Below are positions 7,241 through 17,176 of a stretch of 64,000 nucleotides of DNA, piece by piece; position 1 is the first letter of the stretch, and every line of letters starts with the position of its first letter. Origin of the DNA: Pedobacter zeaxanthinifaciens (GTDB lineage: Bacteria > Bacteroidota > Bacteroidia > Sphingobacteriales > Sphingobacteriaceae); the NCBI RefSeq assembly GCF_003313335.1, contig NZ_QMHP01000005.1, positions 1 to 64,000 on the forward strand, written 5' to 3'. The notes below the pieces were generated by a model. That model was not told where the DNA came from. It saw nothing but the letters and a program-made list of their open reading frames with translations, and searched no databases. The translations under genes and the position numbers were made by a program.

Positions 7241-8281
7241 TTATATTGTAGCAGATTGATACTGTTTCAAGAAACGGACATCATTTTCAGAGAATAAACG
7301 CAAATCTTTAATTTCAAATTTCAAATTAGCGATACGTTCAATGCCCATACCAAATGCGAAGCCGCTATATTTTTTACTATCAATACCACAGTTTTCCAAA
7401 ACGTTAGGATCAACCATACCGCAGCCTAAAATCTCTACCCAGCCACTACCTTTACACATTTGGCAGCCAGCACCTTTGCATATACTGCAAGAGATATCCA
7501 TTTCGGCACTTGGCTCAGTAAAAGGGAAATAAGATGGGCGGAAACGCACTTTAGTTCCTTCGCCGTATAATTCCTGAACAAAGTAGAATAAAGTTTGCTT
7601 CAAATCGGCAAAAGAAACCTTTTCATCCACATATAAGCCTTCCACCTGATGGAAAAAGCAATGTGCCCTAGCAGAAATTGCCTCGTTACGATAAACACGA
7701 CCCGGCATTAAAGCCCTGAACGGAGGCTGACCAGCTTCCATCATACGTACCTGCACCGAAGAGGTATGCGTACGCAAAGCGACATCGCCCTTTTCACCAC
7801 CTTTTTTAATAAAGAAAGTATCCTGCATATCACGAGCTGGGTGTTCTTCAGGGAAATTCAAAGCAGAGAAATTGTGCCAATCATCTTCAATTTCTGGTCC
7901 TTCAGCTACGCTAAAACCCAATTTATTGAAAATTTCGATAATTTCTCTACGTACAATCGCTAAAGGATGGCGTGTACCAATTTCAAAACCCTCACCAGGA
8001 AGAGTCAAATCTAAATCGCTACCCTCTGTTGCCCCATGAGCATCAGCAATGGTTTCATTTAAAGTTTGATATTTTGCCTCAGCAAGCTGCTTAAATTGAT
8101 TCAGCACTTTTCCTAAAGTTCTTTTTTCTTCAGGAGAAACCGCTTTAAATTCATCAAAAATATCTTTGATGATACCTTTTGTTCCTAAAAAACGAATCCT
8201 GAATTGCTCTAGCTCAGCAGCATTATTGGTATCAAACGCATTGATCTCTTCTGTGTATTGCGTTATTTGGTCTTGTAACAT
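7241..8281 (-). CDS. pheS: Phenylalanine--tRNA ligase alpha subunit
   Basis: A 346-residue PheS. It has the N-terminal helical tRNA-binding arm (1-80), then class II synthetase motifs: GTRHPLAIVRREIIEIFNKLG, HPARDMQDTF, RTHTSSVQVRMME (motif 2 area), FTEPSAEMDI and a final GFAFGMGIERIANLKF (motif 3). A C-x2-C-x4-C-x2-C group (SCSICKGAGCQMCKGSGW) lies between, as in other PheS of this type. I use the ATG at 8281 because family proteins begin with MLxxI; an ATG at 8296 would add MYIWR, and a TATATTTG promoter-like box overlaps it. The beta subunit is not in the window. Confidence 0.96.
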   Translation of the reverse strand: MLQDQITQYTEEINAFDTNNAAELEQFRIRFLGTKGIIKDIFDEFKAVSPEEKRTLGKVLNQFKQLAEAKYQTLNETIADAHGATEGSDLDLTLPGEGFEIGTRHPLAIVRREIIEIFNKLGFSVAEGPEIEDDWHNFSALNFPEEHPARDMQDTFFIKKGGEKGDVALRTHTSSVQVRMMEAGQPPFRALMPGRVYRNEAISARAHCFFHQVEGLYVDEKVSFADLKQTLFYFVQELYGEGTKVRFRPSYFPFTEPSAEMDISCSICKGAGCQMCKGSGWVEILGCGMVDPNVLENCGIDSKKYSGFAFGMGIERIANLKFEIKDLRLFSENDVRFLKQYQSATI

Positions 8282-8402
8282 GCGCCAAATATACATGTTT
8301 TTATCTCACTTTTTTGTCAGACCGAGTTCAAAAACTTAGGTAATAGCATAATAAATGGATAAAATGAACCGAAATACAGTTTTGGTTGCAACCGTTGCTC
8401 AA

Positions 8403-9314
8403 TTAATAGCTGCTGCCTAAGAACGTCAATAGTTCAATAAACATCAATTGAACGCTTCCTGCCGTAGTAAAGCTGTGGTCAGCACCTGGAATTTGAACAA
8501 ATTTATTGGAAATCCCGAGTTGATTCAATCGGTTGGTGAAGGCATCAAAAGTAGCTCTATTTTGTTTTGGGAATGCACCTACTACGTTATTCTCAGGAAA
8601 TATGGTTAACGTATTTATTTTTTTACCGGCATTTGCCACGTAAAGTGGGCTTATAGCTTTATAATATTGCTCGTTTGTGGGAGATACTTCAAAGCCGGTG
8701 TATCTATAACCGAATTCCAAAATTGGTGGCGGCAATAAATTATAGTTAGGTAAATCAGTAAAAGTTTGGTCTAGGGCGCCAGCTAAATTAGCTACTGCTT
8801 TAACTTTACCAGTATTTTTATCACCATAGCTGTATAGCAAGGCCAAAGTTGCGCCTGCGCTATGCCCTACCACAGCAATCTTTGAATTACTTACTTGCCA
8901 ATCTTCAGCTTTTGAAATCACAAAATCAACAGCAGCAGATACATCAATTACTTGGTCCTGTATCAATATGCTACTTTTTTTATGAGTTATTGGATTAGTT
9001 TCCAAGCCACTTCCATCTACTAAGCGGTAGTTAATGTTTAACACTGCAAAGTTTTTCTTATACAGCTCCTCTACTAAAGCCGTATAATCTGATTTATCGC
9101 CACCAATAAAACTTCCGCCATGTATAAAAACAACTACTTTTGTATCAGCATTTCTTTTAGCGGGCAAATAAACATCCATTTTTTGCAAGCTATTACTCCC
9201 ATAACTTACATTTAGGAAAGTTTCCGCCTGCAAATTGGAATTACTAACGGACTTTTTACAAGCGGCAGTTGTCAACAACAAAAAAAATAGACTCACCAAT
9301 TTCATATTCATCAT
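8403..9314 (-). CDS. Lipoprotein alpha/beta hydrolase (esterase)
   Basis: A 303-residue secreted lipoprotein (LLLTTAACKKS lipobox). The hydrolase core shows the oxyanion-hole motif VVFIHGGSFIGG, the nucleophile elbow VVGHSAGA (Ser), and a C-terminal PGADHSF with the catalytic His, as in BD-FAE/Abhydrolase_3 carboxylesterases. The substrate is unknown. The longest frame would start with GTG at 9326; I prefer the ATG at 9314, and ATGs at 9311 and 9305 are equally compatible with the signal peptide. It follows kbl by 40 bases on the same strand. Confidence 0.88.
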   Translation of the reverse strand: MMNMKLVSLFFLLLTTAACKKSVSNSNLQAETFLNVSYGSNSLQKMDVYLPAKRNADTKVVVFIHGGSFIGGDKSDYTALVEELYKKNFAVLNINYRLVDGSGLETNPITHKKSSILIQDQVIDVSAAVDFVISKAEDWQVSNSKIAVVGHSAGATLALLYSYGDKNTGKVKAVANLAGALDQTFTDLPNYNLLPPPILEFGYRYTGFEVSPTNEQYYKAISPLYVANAGKKINTLTIFPENNVVGAFPKQNRATFDAFTNRLNQLGISNKFVQIPGADHSFTTAGSVQLMFIELLTFLGSSY

Positions 9315-9354
9315 CTTAATTGCCACTTGATATAACTTATTAACGTTTGATATC

Positions 9355-10545
9355 TTATTTAATTACACCTAAGTCTCTACCAACTTTAGTGAATGCCGCA
9401 ATAGCTTTATCCAAATGGTGTTGCTCATGCGCAGCCGAAAGTTGTACCCTAATACGTGCCTTACCTTGTGGTACTACTGGATAGAAAAATCCAATTACGT
9501 AAATGCCTTCTTCCAACATTTTAGCCGCAAACTCTTGAGCTACCTTAGCATCATACAACATTACCGGAACTATCGGGTGAAAACCTGGCTTAATGTCAAA
9601 TCCAGCTTCAGTCATTTTTTCGCGGAAATACTTGGTGTTGTATTCCAATTTATCCCTTAAAGTTGTGGTTTCGCTCAGCATATCCAACACAGCCACAGAA
9701 GCTCCTGCTATTGAAGGTGCTAGGGTGTTAGAAAAAAGGTACGGACGAGAACGCTGGCGTAGCATATCAACAATTTCTTTACGGCCAGAGGTAAATCCAC
9801 CTGATGCGCCACCAAGAGCCTTACCCAAAGTGCCGGTAATGATATCAATACGACCCATTACGTTAAAATGTTCATGTGTACCGCGTCCAGTTTTTCCAAT
9901 AAAACCTGAACAGTGAGATTCATCAATCATCACCAAAGCCTCGTACTTATCTGCCAAGTCGCAAATTTTATCCAAAGGTGCTACCGAGCCATCCATAGAA
10001 AACGCACCATCGGTAACAATCATTCGGTGTCTGCAATCCTTTGCTGCAATTAATTGCTTCTCCAAATCTTCCATATCGCAGTTTTTGTAGCGGAAACGCT
10101 GCGCTTTACACAAGCGGACGCCATCAATGATAGAAGCATGGTTAAGTTCATCGGAAATAATAGCATCCTCAGGACCAAGCAAAGGTTCAAAAACCCCGCC
10201 ATTAGCATCAAATGCCGCTGCATATAAAATAGTATCTTCAGTTCCTAAAAACTGTGAAATCTTTGCTTCCAATTCCTTATGAATGTCTTGCGTACCACAG
10301 ATGAATCGTACCGAAGACATGCCATAACCATAATGATCTATCGCTTTTTTAGCAGCCTCAATCACTTTTGGATGCGATGATAAGCCTAAGTAATTGTTAG
10401 CGCAAAAGTTAATTACTTCATCGCCTGTGCTTACTTTTATATCAGCTCCCTGTGGTGTAGTGATAATTCTTTCGCGTTTATATAGGCCCGCTTGTTCAAT
10501 CTCTGCAAGTTCCTTTTGTAAAACTGGTTGTAAGGTTTTATACAT
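9355..10545 (-). CDS. kbl: Glycine C-acetyltransferase (2-amino-3-ketobutyrate CoA ligase)
   Basis: A 396-residue PLP enzyme of the alpha-oxoamine synthase family. It converts 2-amino-3-oxobutanoate and CoA to glycine and acetyl-CoA in threonine breakdown. Seen are [40 protein letters not shown] with the PLP-stacking region, and [14 protein letters not shown] with the PLP lysine at about 242. Length is the usual one. The matching threonine dehydrogenase gene lies 23 kb away (33812-34756) rather than next door. A promoter with TTTG and TATCTTTG lies at 10579-10606. Confidence 0.96.
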   Translation of the reverse strand: MYKTLQPVLQKELAEIEQAGLYKRERIITTPQGADIKVSTGDEVINFCANNYLGLSSHPKVIEAAKKAIDHYGYGMSSVRFICGTQDIHKELEAKISQFLGTEDTILYAAAFDANGGVFEPLLGPEDAIISDELNHASIIDGVRLCKAQRFRYKNCDMEDLEKQLIAAKDCRHRMIVTDGAFSMDGSVAPLDKICDLADKYEALVMIDESHCSGFIGKTGRGTHEHFNVMGRIDIITGTLGKALGGASGGFTSGRKEIVDMLRQRSRPYLFSNTLAPSIAGASVAVLDMLSETTTLRDKLEYNTKYFREKMTEAGFDIKPGFHPIVPVMLYDAKVAQEFAAKMLEEGIYVIGFFYPVVPQGKARIRVQLSAAHEQHHLDKAIAAFTKVGRDLGVIK

Positions 10546-10578
10546 GGTTTAATCGTTTTTTGATTAAAAAAATCTTCA

Positions 10579-10606
10579 CAAAGATAGTATTTTGGTGCTT
10601 AACAAA
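10579..10606 (-). promoter_or_regulatory. kbl promoter
   Basis: Minus strand: TTTG (10603-10606), 16 bases, TATCTTTG (10579-10586), about 34 bases before the kbl ATG. Spacing is a little short against the usual 19. Confidence 0.5.
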
Positions 10607-10658
10607 CTTTAACATACAAAATATGTTTATGTTATCAATTACAGCTATATTTAAGCCT

Positions 10659-13112
10659 ATGAAGAATATATACCTCTTGTTAATAAGCACTCTCAGTCTT
10701 ATTAATGTTGCTTTTGCGCAACAATTTGAAGTCAAAGGAAAAATTACAGACGCCGACGGCAATAGCATCCCATTTGTATCAGTTTTTATCAAAGGAACAA
10801 CCAAAGGCGTTTCGGCAAATACGGATGGACAATATGTAATTAATGTAGATAGAGGCGTGGTAACCCTATCATTTACGGCCGTGGGCTACAAAACCGCCTA
10901 CCAAACTATCGATGTGTTTAACAACATCACCCTTAACAAAAGCCTTGATACTGAGCATTACACCTTAAACAGTGTAGTGATAAAGGCAAATGGCGAAGAT
11001 CCGGCATATAAAATTGTAAGGAACGCCATTAAAAATAGAAAAGCCTATTTAGAAGAAATATTTGCCTATAGCAGCGATGTATATATTAAAGGTATGCAGA
11101 AACTGGTGGGTGCGCCTAAAAAGTTCTTTGGTAGAGATATCCAAAAGACGCTCAATTTAGACACCAACAGAAACGGCATTTTGTACTTATCAGAATCTCA
11201 ATCCAAGTTCTCGTACATGAAACCCGATAGGATTAAAGAAGAAATGATTTCGTCTAAAATCTCCGGAAGTAACAATGCTTTCAGTTTCAACAAAGCATCA
11301 GATATGAGAATTAACTTTTATGAAAACTTATTACTTGCTAATACCGGCCTAAGCGCCCGTAGCTTTGTATCGCCAATTGCTGATAATGCACTTTTTTATT
11401 ACAAGTACAAGCTACTAGGTACCAGTGAAGAAAATGGTTTGACAATTAATAAGATAGAGGTTACGCCAAAACGGAAAAATGACCCTGTATTTAGAGGGGT
11501 AATTTACATAGCAGATGCGACTTGGCGCTTAATGGGAACCGACCTGAATTTGACCAAAGATGCTGGCGTAAACTTGATTGATACCTTAAACATTGCTCAA
11601 CACTTCATTAAGGTTGACAAATACTTTATGCCGGGCAACTTGAAATTTGAATTTAACGGAAATGTGTTTGGCTTCAAATTCAAGGGTTACTTCATCAGTT
11701 TCTACAGCAATTATAACATCAATCCTAAATTTGAAAAGGGTTATTTCACGCCTGAAATTTTAAAAATCACCAAACAAGTTAACAAAAAAGACTCAACTTA
11801 TTGGGCGAACAACAGACCTATACCACTCACCGAAGAGGAACGCAAAGACTACATCAAAAAAGACAGCATCGCTTTGCGCAAACAAAGTAAAGCATACCTT
11901 GACTCTTTGGAGAAAGCGAACAACAACTTTACGGTTGGCAAAATTATCATGACCAGCTACTCCATCAACGACAGGTACAATAAGCGTAGCTATACCTTTG
12001 ACCCTTTAATTAAATCAGTTTTTTACAACACCGTAGAGGGTTTGGCCATCAAATATGGTGTAACTTACAGGAAACGGTATGAAAACAATAGGTTTTTAAC
12101 AATTAGACCCGAAGCTCGTTATGGATTTAAGAACGAAATTTTTACGGCCAATTTGAGCACTTACTTTTATTACGATGCCATTAAAAGAGCTGGTGTTGGT
12201 TTCAACTTTGGAAATGAAATAGCCGATTTGAATAACTACGGCACCATGACCTTGCTATCCAACACGATTAACAGTTTGCTGTTTGAAAGAAACTTCCCCA
12301 AATTTTACAAAAGAGATTTCATCAATGTAAATACACAAAGAGAGCTTGCTAACGGACTACAAGCAACCTTAGCAGTTGATTACTCGAGAAACCAAGCGTT
12401 AACCAACAGTACACTTTATAAATTTAAGGATTTCGAAGACAGGGAATTTACCTCTAACAATCCTTTGAGTCCGCTGGACGATTCGCCATTTTTTCCAACT
12501 TACCAAACCGCTACGGTTACAGCCGGATTAACCTACACGTTTGGGCAGAAATACATCACTCGCCCCGATTCGAAAATATATACAGAATCCAAGTATCCCC
12601 GCTTGAGCTTAAGGTACAAAAAAGCAATTAACGGCATTTTTGGTTCAGACAGCGACTATGATTTAGTAACATTTGAAGCTTACCAAGAGCGAATTGGACT
12701 AGGTTTATTTGGATACACCTCATTTGTATTGGGAGCAGGTAAATTCTTAAACAACAATAAAGTTTACTACCCAGAATTTAAGCACTTTAGAGGTAACAAT
12801 GCTAAATTTTTCCCTCCTAATCTGCGTAAGTTTAGGTTCCTTGATTTTTACCAGTACAGCACCAATCAACATTATTTAGAAGGGCATTTAGAACATAACT
12901 TTTCAGGCTTCATCCTTAATAAAATTCCATTGTTAAGAAAATTAAAACTGGAAGAAATTGTGGGGCTTAGTTATTTAACGCAACCAGAAAAGAAAAACTA
13001 CACAGAATATTACTTCGGTATTCAGCGTTTACTTTTCGGTATCAGCTATGGTGTTGCTTATGATAACGGTAAAAAAGTTAATCAAGGATTTAGATTTGCC
13101 TACGATTTTTAG
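10659..13112 (+). CDS. DUF5686 / carboxypeptidase-like outer-membrane protein, first copy
   Basis: An 817-residue envelope protein. The ATG at 10659 gives a clean signal peptide ending NVAFAQQ; the longer frame starts at a TTG at 10560 and is rejected. Residues about 22-100 form a CarboxypepD_reg-like beta domain (FEVKGKITDADGNSIPFVSVFIKGTTKGVSANTDG). The rest matches the DUF5686 layout: a helical segment with KAYLEEIFAYSSDVYIKG, a central beta region, and a C-terminal part with many aromatic strands ending in FAYDF, as for a barrel in the outer membrane. Function is unknown. A close paralogue follows after 96 bases. Confidence 0.9.
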   Translation: MKNIYLLLISTLSLINVAFAQQFEVKGKITDADGNSIPFVSVFIKGTTKGVSANTDGQYVINVDRGVVTLSFTAVGYKTAYQTIDVFNNITLNKSLDTEHYTLNSVVIKANGEDPAYKIVRNAIKNRKAYLEEIFAYSSDVYIKGMQKLVGAPKKFFGRDIQKTLNLDTNRNGILYLSESQSKFSYMKPDRIKEEMISSKISGSNNAFSFNKASDMRINFYENLLLANTGLSARSFVSPIADNALFYYKYKLLGTSEENGLTINKIEVTPKRKNDPVFRGVIYIADATWRLMGTDLNLTKDAGVNLIDTLNIAQHFIKVDKYFMPGNLKFEFNGNVFGFKFKGYFISFYSNYNINPKFEKGYFTPEILKITKQVNKKDSTYWANNRPIPLTEEERKDYIKKDSIALRKQSKAYLDSLEKANNNFTVGKIIMTSYSINDRYNKRSYTFDPLIKSVFYNTVEGLAIKYGVTYRKRYENNRFLTIRPEARYGFKNEIFTANLSTYFYYDAIKRAGVGFNFGNEIADLNNYGTMTLLSNTINSLLFERNFPKFYKRDFINVNTQRELANGLQATLAVDYSRNQALTNSTLYKFKDFEDREFTSNNPLSPLDDSPFFPTYQTATVTAGLTYTFGQKYITRPDSKIYTESKYPRLSLRYKKAINGIFGSDSDYDLVTFEAYQERIGLGLFGYTSFVLGAGKFLNNNKVYYPEFKHFRGNNAKFFPPNLRKFRFLDFYQYSTNQHYLEGHLEHNFSGFILNKIPLLRKLKLEEIVGLSYLTQPEKKNYTEYYFGIQRLLFGISYGVAYDNGKKVNQGFRFAYDF

Positions 13113-13208
13113 TCGATAGTTTAAGAAAAACATGCAGCACTTATTTGAGTACTAGATTTTATAAAAGGTTTTCGTTATTTTGAACGACGACAAAGATTCC
13201 CTTTTTTG

Positions 13209-15668
13209 ATGAGCTACTGTTTCCGCTGCTGTTTACTTTTGCTATTTTGCCTAAAAGCAGGCACTGCTTTGGCACAACAGTACACGCTATCGGGGAAAAT
13301 TACGGAAGCAAAAGGAACTGCAATCCCATTTTCTTCGGTTTATGTGCATACTACTACGCAAGGTACTTCATCCAATATTGATGGCCAGTATAAACTCAGT
13401 TTACCGAAAGGCCAAATTGAGCTATTGTTTAGTGCCGTTGGCTACGAAGACCGTAAAATTACACTAACGATAGCCGAAAATACGACACTTGACGTGGTGC
13501 TGGCACCTAAAATTTTCACGCTTAATGATGTGGTAATCAAGTCATCAAATGAAAACCGAGCCGAAGAAATTATTAAAAAAGTTATTACGAAGCGTAGCGT
13601 ATTGCTCAATGAAGTCCAAGCTTTTTCGGCAGAAGTTTATACCAAAGCCATGCAAAAACTACATAAAGCACCTAAACGCTTTTTTGGTAGAGATGTAGCT
13701 ACAATTTTAGAACTAGATAGTAACAGAAAAGGCATCATTTATCTTTCTGAAACAGAATCGAAGCTTGATTTTAAGCAATTTCACAAAATCAAAGAAGTGA
13801 TGATTTCTTCTAAAATTGCAGGTGATGATAAGGGCTTCAGCTTTAACAAAGCTTCCGATTTGATGGTAAACTTCTACGAAAACATCCTATTTGAAGACAA
13901 ACTTTGCGTTAGAGGTTTTGTATCGCCGGTGGCTGATAATGCCTTATCTTACTATGAATATAAACTGTTGGGAACCAATGAAGAAAATGGACAAATCATT
14001 AGTAAGATACAGGTTATTCCTAAACGGGCACACTCCCCTACCTTCAATGGAACTATATATGTAGTGAATGATAGTTGGAGAATCAGCGCTGTCAATCTTT
14101 CCATCACCAAAAAAAACGGAATGGAATTGATTGATACTTTAAACGTAAAGCAACAACTAGTTCAAGTAGGCAACGTTTTTGTGCCGCAATCTATACAGTT
14201 CAGCATTGCGGGGAAACTATTAGGCTTTCAGTTTTCTGGCTACGTTTTGGGGGTATTCAAAAATTACGATATCAAACCTACCTTCAACAAGAATTTTTTC
14301 ACAAAGGAGATTCTGAAAGTAGAAAAAACATCTAACAGAAAAGATCCCCTGTATTGGGAAAAACATCGTTCGGTACCGTTAACGGAAGAAGAATTTGAGA
14401 ACTACCTGAAAAAAGACAGTGTAAGTAAATTGAAAGCCTCACAAAGCTATCTGGATTCTGTTGATCAGGTGAAAAATAGGTTTAATGCCCGACAGATTTT
14501 AGTTACACCTTACATTTATTACCGTAGCTACAATAAAAAAAGTATCACTTTTGATCCGATAGCTACTTCTGTTTTTTTCAACACTGTTGAAGGACTGGCT
14601 TTAAAATATGCAGCAACCTGGCGACAAGGCTTTGATGATGGTAGGTACTACAGCATAAAGCCCGAATTGCGCTATGGCTTTGCTAACGATCACTTTAATC
14701 CAAACATTAAGGCTAAATACCTTTATGATCCCATCAAAAATGCAACTATTGCAATTGGATTTGGTTCGGAAGTGGCCAATTTAAACTCTCAGGAACAAAC
14801 CAATTTACTCCAAAATACCATTAATACATTGGTATTTGGGAAAAACGTAGCCAAATTTTACGAACGTAGGTTTTTTAACGTAGAAGCTTCAAGAGAATTT
14901 GCGCCAAGCTTTGAACTGAAATTAACGGCTGAATACGCCAACCGAAGTGCTTTAACAAATAGTAATTTCACCAACTTTGGAAAAAACTCCGAATTCACTT
15001 CAAACAATCCGTTTCAACCAAACAATGAAAATAGCCTGCTTTTCCCAAAGCATAAAGCATTTATTGTGAGCGGCACATTAGCTTATACAGTTGCGCAAAA
15101 ATACATTACCCGCCCCGACGGTCGTTTTTATATGGAAAGCAATTACCCAAGGATAGAGTTTAATTATAAACGTGGCATTAAGGGTGTTTTCGGTTCGGAA
15201 GTTGATTACGACTTTATTTCGGTAGAGCTTTATCAAAAAAAACTGCAACTTGGCATGTTGGGAAAGTCATCTTTACTGATAGGTGCCGGTAAATTTTTAA
15301 CTACAGAAAGTTTGAACTACCCGGACTGGAAGCACTTTAGAGCAAATCAAAGTATCGTATTTAACCCTGATGAGCGCTATTTTCAATTTTTGGATTTCTA
15401 TATCTTTAATACTACAAAACAATATTTTGAAGCACATTTTCAGCATAATTTTGGTTCATTTTTTTTAAACAGAATCCCCTTGTTAAGAAAATTGAAATTA
15501 GAGGAGATTATCGGTACAGCCTATCTGTCATCTCCAGAAAAAAGAAATTATACAGAATTTTATTTCGGCATCAAGCGTTTGAATTTTAGGATTCACTATG
15601 GCTACGCGTACGACAGGGATGAACGAATTAAAAAGGGCTTCAAGTTCTCGTATGGCTTTAATTTGTAA
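13209..15668 (+). CDS. DUF5686 / carboxypeptidase-like outer-membrane protein, second copy
   Basis: An 819-residue paralogue of the preceding protein, colinear over its length: signal peptide ending GTALAQQ, CarboxypepD_reg-like domain (YTLSGKITEAKGTAIPFSSVYV), shared segments such as KRFFGRDV, SSKIAGDDKGFSFNKASDL, FVSPVADNALSYYEYKLLG and a final LRKLKLEEI. The start is the ATG at 13209, the preceding TTG being the frame extension. Divergence between copies is large, so the duplication is old, and both reading frames are intact, which argues for separate roles. Confidence 0.9.
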   Translation: MSYCFRCCLLLLFCLKAGTALAQQYTLSGKITEAKGTAIPFSSVYVHTTTQGTSSNIDGQYKLSLPKGQIELLFSAVGYEDRKITLTIAENTTLDVVLAPKIFTLNDVVIKSSNENRAEEIIKKVITKRSVLLNEVQAFSAEVYTKAMQKLHKAPKRFFGRDVATILELDSNRKGIIYLSETESKLDFKQFHKIKEVMISSKIAGDDKGFSFNKASDLMVNFYENILFEDKLCVRGFVSPVADNALSYYEYKLLGTNEENGQIISKIQVIPKRAHSPTFNGTIYVVNDSWRISAVNLSITKKNGMELIDTLNVKQQLVQVGNVFVPQSIQFSIAGKLLGFQFSGYVLGVFKNYDIKPTFNKNFFTKEILKVEKTSNRKDPLYWEKHRSVPLTEEEFENYLKKDSVSKLKASQSYLDSVDQVKNRFNARQILVTPYIYYRSYNKKSITFDPIATSVFFNTVEGLALKYAATWRQGFDDGRYYSIKPELRYGFANDHFNPNIKAKYLYDPIKNATIAIGFGSEVANLNSQEQTNLLQNTINTLVFGKNVAKFYERRFFNVEASREFAPSFELKLTAEYANRSALTNSNFTNFGKNSEFTSNNPFQPNNENSLLFPKHKAFIVSGTLAYTVAQKYITRPDGRFYMESNYPRIEFNYKRGIKGVFGSEVDYDFISVELYQKKLQLGMLGKSSLLIGAGKFLTTESLNYPDWKHFRANQSIVFNPDERYFQFLDFYIFNTTKQYFEAHFQHNFGSFFLNRIPLLRKLKLEEIIGTAYLSSPEKRNYTEFYFGIKRLNFRIHYGYAYDRDERIKKGFKFSYGFNL

Positions 15669-15673
15669 ACCTG

Positions 15674-15701
15674 ATTTCGATTATCTATTTGATTTACAAA
15701 C
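15674..15701 (+). repeat. Fragment of the TTCGATTAT dispersed repeat
   Basis: Twenty-eight bases starting at ATTTCGATTATCTATTTG match the left part of the repeats at 16917-17109 and 32788-32940. An 8-bp perfect hairpin (ATGTTTCG / CGAAACAT, 15727-15747) follows shortly after. Confidence 0.6.
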
Positions 15702-15808
15702 TTGCCGAAGGCTACTTTGTTAAGGAATGTTTCGAGAAGCGAAACATGAAAAGTGTAGGTTAATCAACAGAAATTAAAAAGTTTCGTAAATATCTGATGT
15801 AAATCAGC

Positions 15809-15839
15809 TTTGCTAAACCATAATTAAGCTTTATCTTTG
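15809..15839 (+). promoter_or_regulatory. trhO promoter
   Basis: TTTG (15809-15812), exactly 19 bases, then TATCTTTG (15832-15839): a full match to the Bacteroidota consensus, 36 bases before the trhO ATG. Confidence 0.8.
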
Positions 15840-15875
15840 CAGCGTTAAACGCCGTTTGCAGCGGTATCAATCATT

Positions 15876-16805
15876 ATGAAATACAATACCTTACTTTATT
15901 ACTGCTATTCTCCAATAGCAGATGCAGAACAATTTGCTGCAGATCACCTAGCTTTTTGTAAATCTTTAGGTTTAGTTGGCCGTATTATCGTTGCAGACGA
16001 AGGTTTGAATGGAACCGTTTCGGGTACTGTTGAAGCCTGCGAAGCATACATGAATCACATACATGCAGATGAACGTTTCGCCAAAACTGAATTTAAGATA
16101 GACGAAGTAGAAGAACCTTCTTTTATTAAGATGCACTGCCGCTACAAAGCTGAAATTGTGCACTCTGGTTTGAGAGATAAAACAATCATCGACCCAAATA
16201 AACGTACAGGAAAACATTTAGAGCCAAAGGAATTTAGCGAAATGATAGACCGGGATGATGTGGTGATTTTAGATGTGCGCTCCAACTACGAACATAACTT
16301 GGGCAAATTTAAAAATGCAGTTACACTGGATATAGATAATTTCAGAGATTTTCCTGAGCAAATAGAAGCGTTAGCACAGTATAAAGACAAGAAAGTGCTA
16401 ACCTATTGCACTGGCGGCATCAAGTGCGAAAAAGCTTCGGCCTTACTTTTACACCATGGCTTTAATGATGTATACCAACTACATGGTGGCATTATCAAAT
16501 ATGGTAAAGAAGCTGGCGGGAAAGATTTTGAAGGCAAATGCTACGTTTTTGATAACAGGATTGCGGTAGATGTTAACTCCGTAAACCCAACGGTGGTGAG
16601 CAAATGCTTAAATTGTGGCACAGTAACACCAAAAATGATCAATTGTGCTAACCCAGAATGTAATGAGCATTTCACCCAGTGTGATGCCTGCGGAGAGCTA
16701 TTACAAGGTTGTTGCTCTACTACTTGCATGGAACATCCTCGCAAAAGACCTTACGATGGTACAGGTTATTACGTAAAGGTACCACAGCAAGTTGCCGCAA
16801 AGTAA
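15876..16805 (+). CDS. trhO: tRNA uridine(34) hydroxylase, rhodanese-related
   Basis: A 309-residue TrhO/YceA protein, which hydroxylates U34 of certain tRNAs on the way to 5-carboxymethoxyuridine-type wobble modification. An N-terminal acylphosphatase-like domain (1-95, with ADEGLNGTVSG) precedes a rhodanese domain (about 115-215) with VVILDVRSNYEH and the active-site loop TYCTGGIKCEKA (Cys at about 178). The C-terminus is Cys-rich (CLNCGTVTPK, CANPEC, CDACGELLQGCC), probably a zinc site, as in full-length family members. It stands alone with its own strong promoter. Confidence 0.95.
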   Translation: MKYNTLLYYCYSPIADAEQFAADHLAFCKSLGLVGRIIVADEGLNGTVSGTVEACEAYMNHIHADERFAKTEFKIDEVEEPSFIKMHCRYKAEIVHSGLRDKTIIDPNKRTGKHLEPKEFSEMIDRDDVVILDVRSNYEHNLGKFKNAVTLDIDNFRDFPEQIEALAQYKDKKVLTYCTGGIKCEKASALLLHHGFNDVYQLHGGIIKYGKEAGGKDFEGKCYVFDNRIAVDVNSVNPTVVSKCLNCGTVTPKMINCANPECNEHFTQCDACGELLQGCCSTTCMEHPRKRPYDGTGYYVKVPQQVAAK

Positions 16806-16916
16806 TCTCGTAATTAGCTCTAAAAACGGTATTGGTACTTATAAATCCTGCTTAAAGTTTAACCTATTTATGGTTTCTATTTATAAAGATAGAGACCAAT
16901 AATTTGCATAATTTCA

Positions 16917-17109
16917 GCGGCAAAACGCCTCGAGAAAGCTAGCTCTGGCTATAAACATGAGTTCGATTATTATTATTATTTGATTTACCATAATATACCA
17001 TATTTTCTAGCTAACTGACTCTGATACCGAACATTCAGGATCAGTATCAGCTTTGAAAGCTAATTAGCAATGAATTAATAATCGAACTCGGGCTGTAATG
17101 CTTTGCCGC
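16917..17109 (+). repeat. Imperfect long inverted repeat, MITE-like
   Basis: The ends GCGGCAAA (16917-16924) and TTTGCCGC (17102-17109) are inverted, and inside them GAGTTCGATTATTA (16959-16972) pairs perfectly with 17076-17089. The interior contains TAGCTAACTGAC and GGATCAGTATCAG, both also found in the repeat at 32788-32940. No ORF is inside. It fills most of the gene-free gap between trhO and the sensor gene. Confidence 0.65.
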
Positions 17110-17176
17110 AGTTTAATATTGCCTAGCAATTCCAATTATTTTTCTAATTTGCAATAGTGTCAATAAGTAGGTTTTC

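Noticed and set aside
10560-10658. N-terminal extension of the first DUF5686 protein from a TTG
   Set aside because: It would bury the signal peptide behind 33 residues and crosses the divergent kbl promoter region.
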